Below, piece after piece: positions 5,100 through 5,854 of a stretch of DNA of 5,854 bases. The stretch is from Planctomycetales bacterium (GTDB lineage Bacteria; Planctomycetota; Planctomycetia; Pirellulales; Thermoguttaceae), in the NCBI GenBank assembly GCA_007127495.1, contig SKZG01000074.1, positions 1-5,854 of the forward strand. The letters run 5' to 3'. Within the stretch, counting starts at the first letter, position 1; each line of letters starts with the position of its first letter. Position numbers and translations under genes: made by a program. The notes below the pieces were generated by a model. That model worked only from the letters and a program-made list of their open reading frames with translations. It had not been told where the DNA came from and made no database searches.

Positions 5100-5854
5100 A
5101 TGGCCATTCGGCGCATCGGACAAATCCTGGTCGACCTGGGTTTCATCGACGACGGGCAGTTGGAAATGCTCCTGGAGGAGCAGCAGCAGCGCGAGGGTGA
5201 AATGCTCGGGCAGATTGCCATGGACATGAACGTCATCAACGAAGATCAACTCGCCCAGGCGCTGGCCGAGCAGATGAACATGCAGGTGGTCCACCTGGCG
5301 GAGTTGGTCATCGGGCCCGAAGTCCTTTCCCTGATTACCGAGCCCATGGCCCAGCTCTACCGCATTGTACCGATCAATTTCGAGGACAACGTGTTGACCA
5401 TCGCCATGTGCGACCCGCAGAAGTTGTCGGTGGTCGACGAGCTTCGGAGCTTTCTGGGATACGATATTCGGCCCGTGGTGGCCACGGAACGCGATTTGGT
5501 GCGGGCACTGGAACGCTACTATGCGGTGGGCGGCGAGAGCGTGGAAACGCTCATTGCCGACATGGAGCAGGACGCTGAGCTGCGCGCCGCGGTCAAGGCG
5601 CTGGAAACCGACGGCCCGCTCGACCTCAGCAGTGCCGAGGCCCTGGCCGACAGCGCCCCGGTGCGCAAGCTGCTGAACATGGTGCTCCTGCTGGCCATTC
5701 GCGACCACGCCAGCGACCTGCACTTCGAGCCGTTCGAGAACGAGTTCAAGATTCGCATTCGGGCCGACGGGGTGCTGTACGAGATGGTGCCCCCGCCGCG
5801 GCACCTCGCGCTGGCCATCACCACGCGCATCAAGGTGATGTCGAACCTCGACAT
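5100..5854 (+). CDS. pilB: Second PilB/GspE-type ATPase with MshEN domain (3'-partial)
   Basis: The frame is open from ATG 5100-5102 to the window edge, giving 251 complete codons without a stop; the catalytic half lies outside. Residues 5-28 match the MshEN motif (RLGxxLLxxGxI...L...L..Q) almost perfectly, as RIGQILVDLGFI with L21, L25 and Q28. A second copy spans 35-58 with Met replacing Arg and Asn44 replacing Gly. MshEN domains bind c-di-GMP in MshE and several PilB/GspE proteins. Residues about 60-140 complete the GspE N-terminal fold. A charged linker (145-186) follows, then the start of the ATPase core with ASDLHFEPFE at 204-213 and RADGVLYE at 221-228, aligning collinearly with the first PilB in this window. 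GAAAG (5087-5091), eight bases before the ATG, is a modest ribosome-binding site. Whether it serves the same pilus, a type II secretion system or another filament cannot be decided here. Walker motifs cannot be checked. Confidence 0.91.
   Translation, partial: MAIRRIGQILVDLGFIDDGQLEMLLEEQQQREGEMLGQIAMDMNVINEDQLAQALAEQMNMQVVHLAELVIGPEVLSLITEPMAQLYRIVPINFEDNVLTIAMCDPQKLSVVDELRSFLGYDIRPVVATERDLVRALERYYAVGGESVETLIADMEQDAELRAAVKALETDGPLDLSSAEALADSAPVRKLLNMVLLLAIRDHASDLHFEPFENEFKIRIRADGVLYEMVPPPRHLALAITTRIKVMSNLD

Noticed and set aside
5073..5804. Minus-strand open frame of 243 codons
   Set aside because: It lies wholly over the second PilB-like gene, whose plus-strand frame from 5100 has clear MshEN and ATPase-core motifs. 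The antisense product is His/Val-rich with no family signature.

Overview
The window is GC-rich, densely coded bacterial chromosome with two functional blocks. The first is the end of an Rnf electron-transport locus with its flavin-transferase maturation gene. The second is a cluster of type IV pilus / type II secretion motor ATPases. An Rnf complex together with several GspE/PilB paralogues around pilT suggests a Gram-negative-type bacterium. My best guess is the Planctomycetota/PVC group, judged from protein flavour and gene order only. No rRNA or other taxonomic marker is present, so this is tentative. I see no tRNA, rRNA, CRISPR array, insertion sequence, prophage or toxin gene.

Layout. 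Bases 1-519 (+) are the C-terminal part of RnfB, whose 5' end lies outside the window. Bases 524-1567 (-) are a membrane-anchored ApbE-type FAD:protein FMN transferase, convergent with rnfB and only 4 bp away. Bases 1568-1833 are a divergent intergenic region with three pairs of short direct repeats and a good sigma70-like promoter ending at the next start codon. Bases 1834-3552 (+) are a full-length PilB/GspE-type assembly ATPase. Bases 3553-3939 hold no gene, but they have an AT-rich candidate promoter and a GC-rich, strongly palindromic leader that includes a REP-pair-like inverted repeat. Bases 3940-5058 (+) are PilT, the retraction ATPase. A 42-bp array of six 7-bp units runs through the pilT stop codon. 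Bases 5100-5854 (+) are the N-terminal part of a second PilB/GspE-type ATPase that runs off the window.

How the genes fit together. ApbE covalently attaches FMN to the Rnf subunits RnfG and RnfD, so its place beside rnfB makes biochemical sense. PilB-type ATPases drive pilin polymerisation and PilT drives depolymerisation. Here one antagonist lies between two assembly-type ATPases. The two PilB-like proteins differ in the N-terminal MshEN-like region: the downstream one keeps a near-perfect first c-di-GMP-binding motif, while the upstream one has lost the key Arg, Gly and Gln positions. This suggests the two motors are regulated differently.

The most notable observations are the coherent loss of exactly one [4Fe-4S] ligand set in RnfB, the heptamer array at the end of pilT, and the palindromic pilT leader. 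The genes themselves belong to known families. I found no wholly new system.
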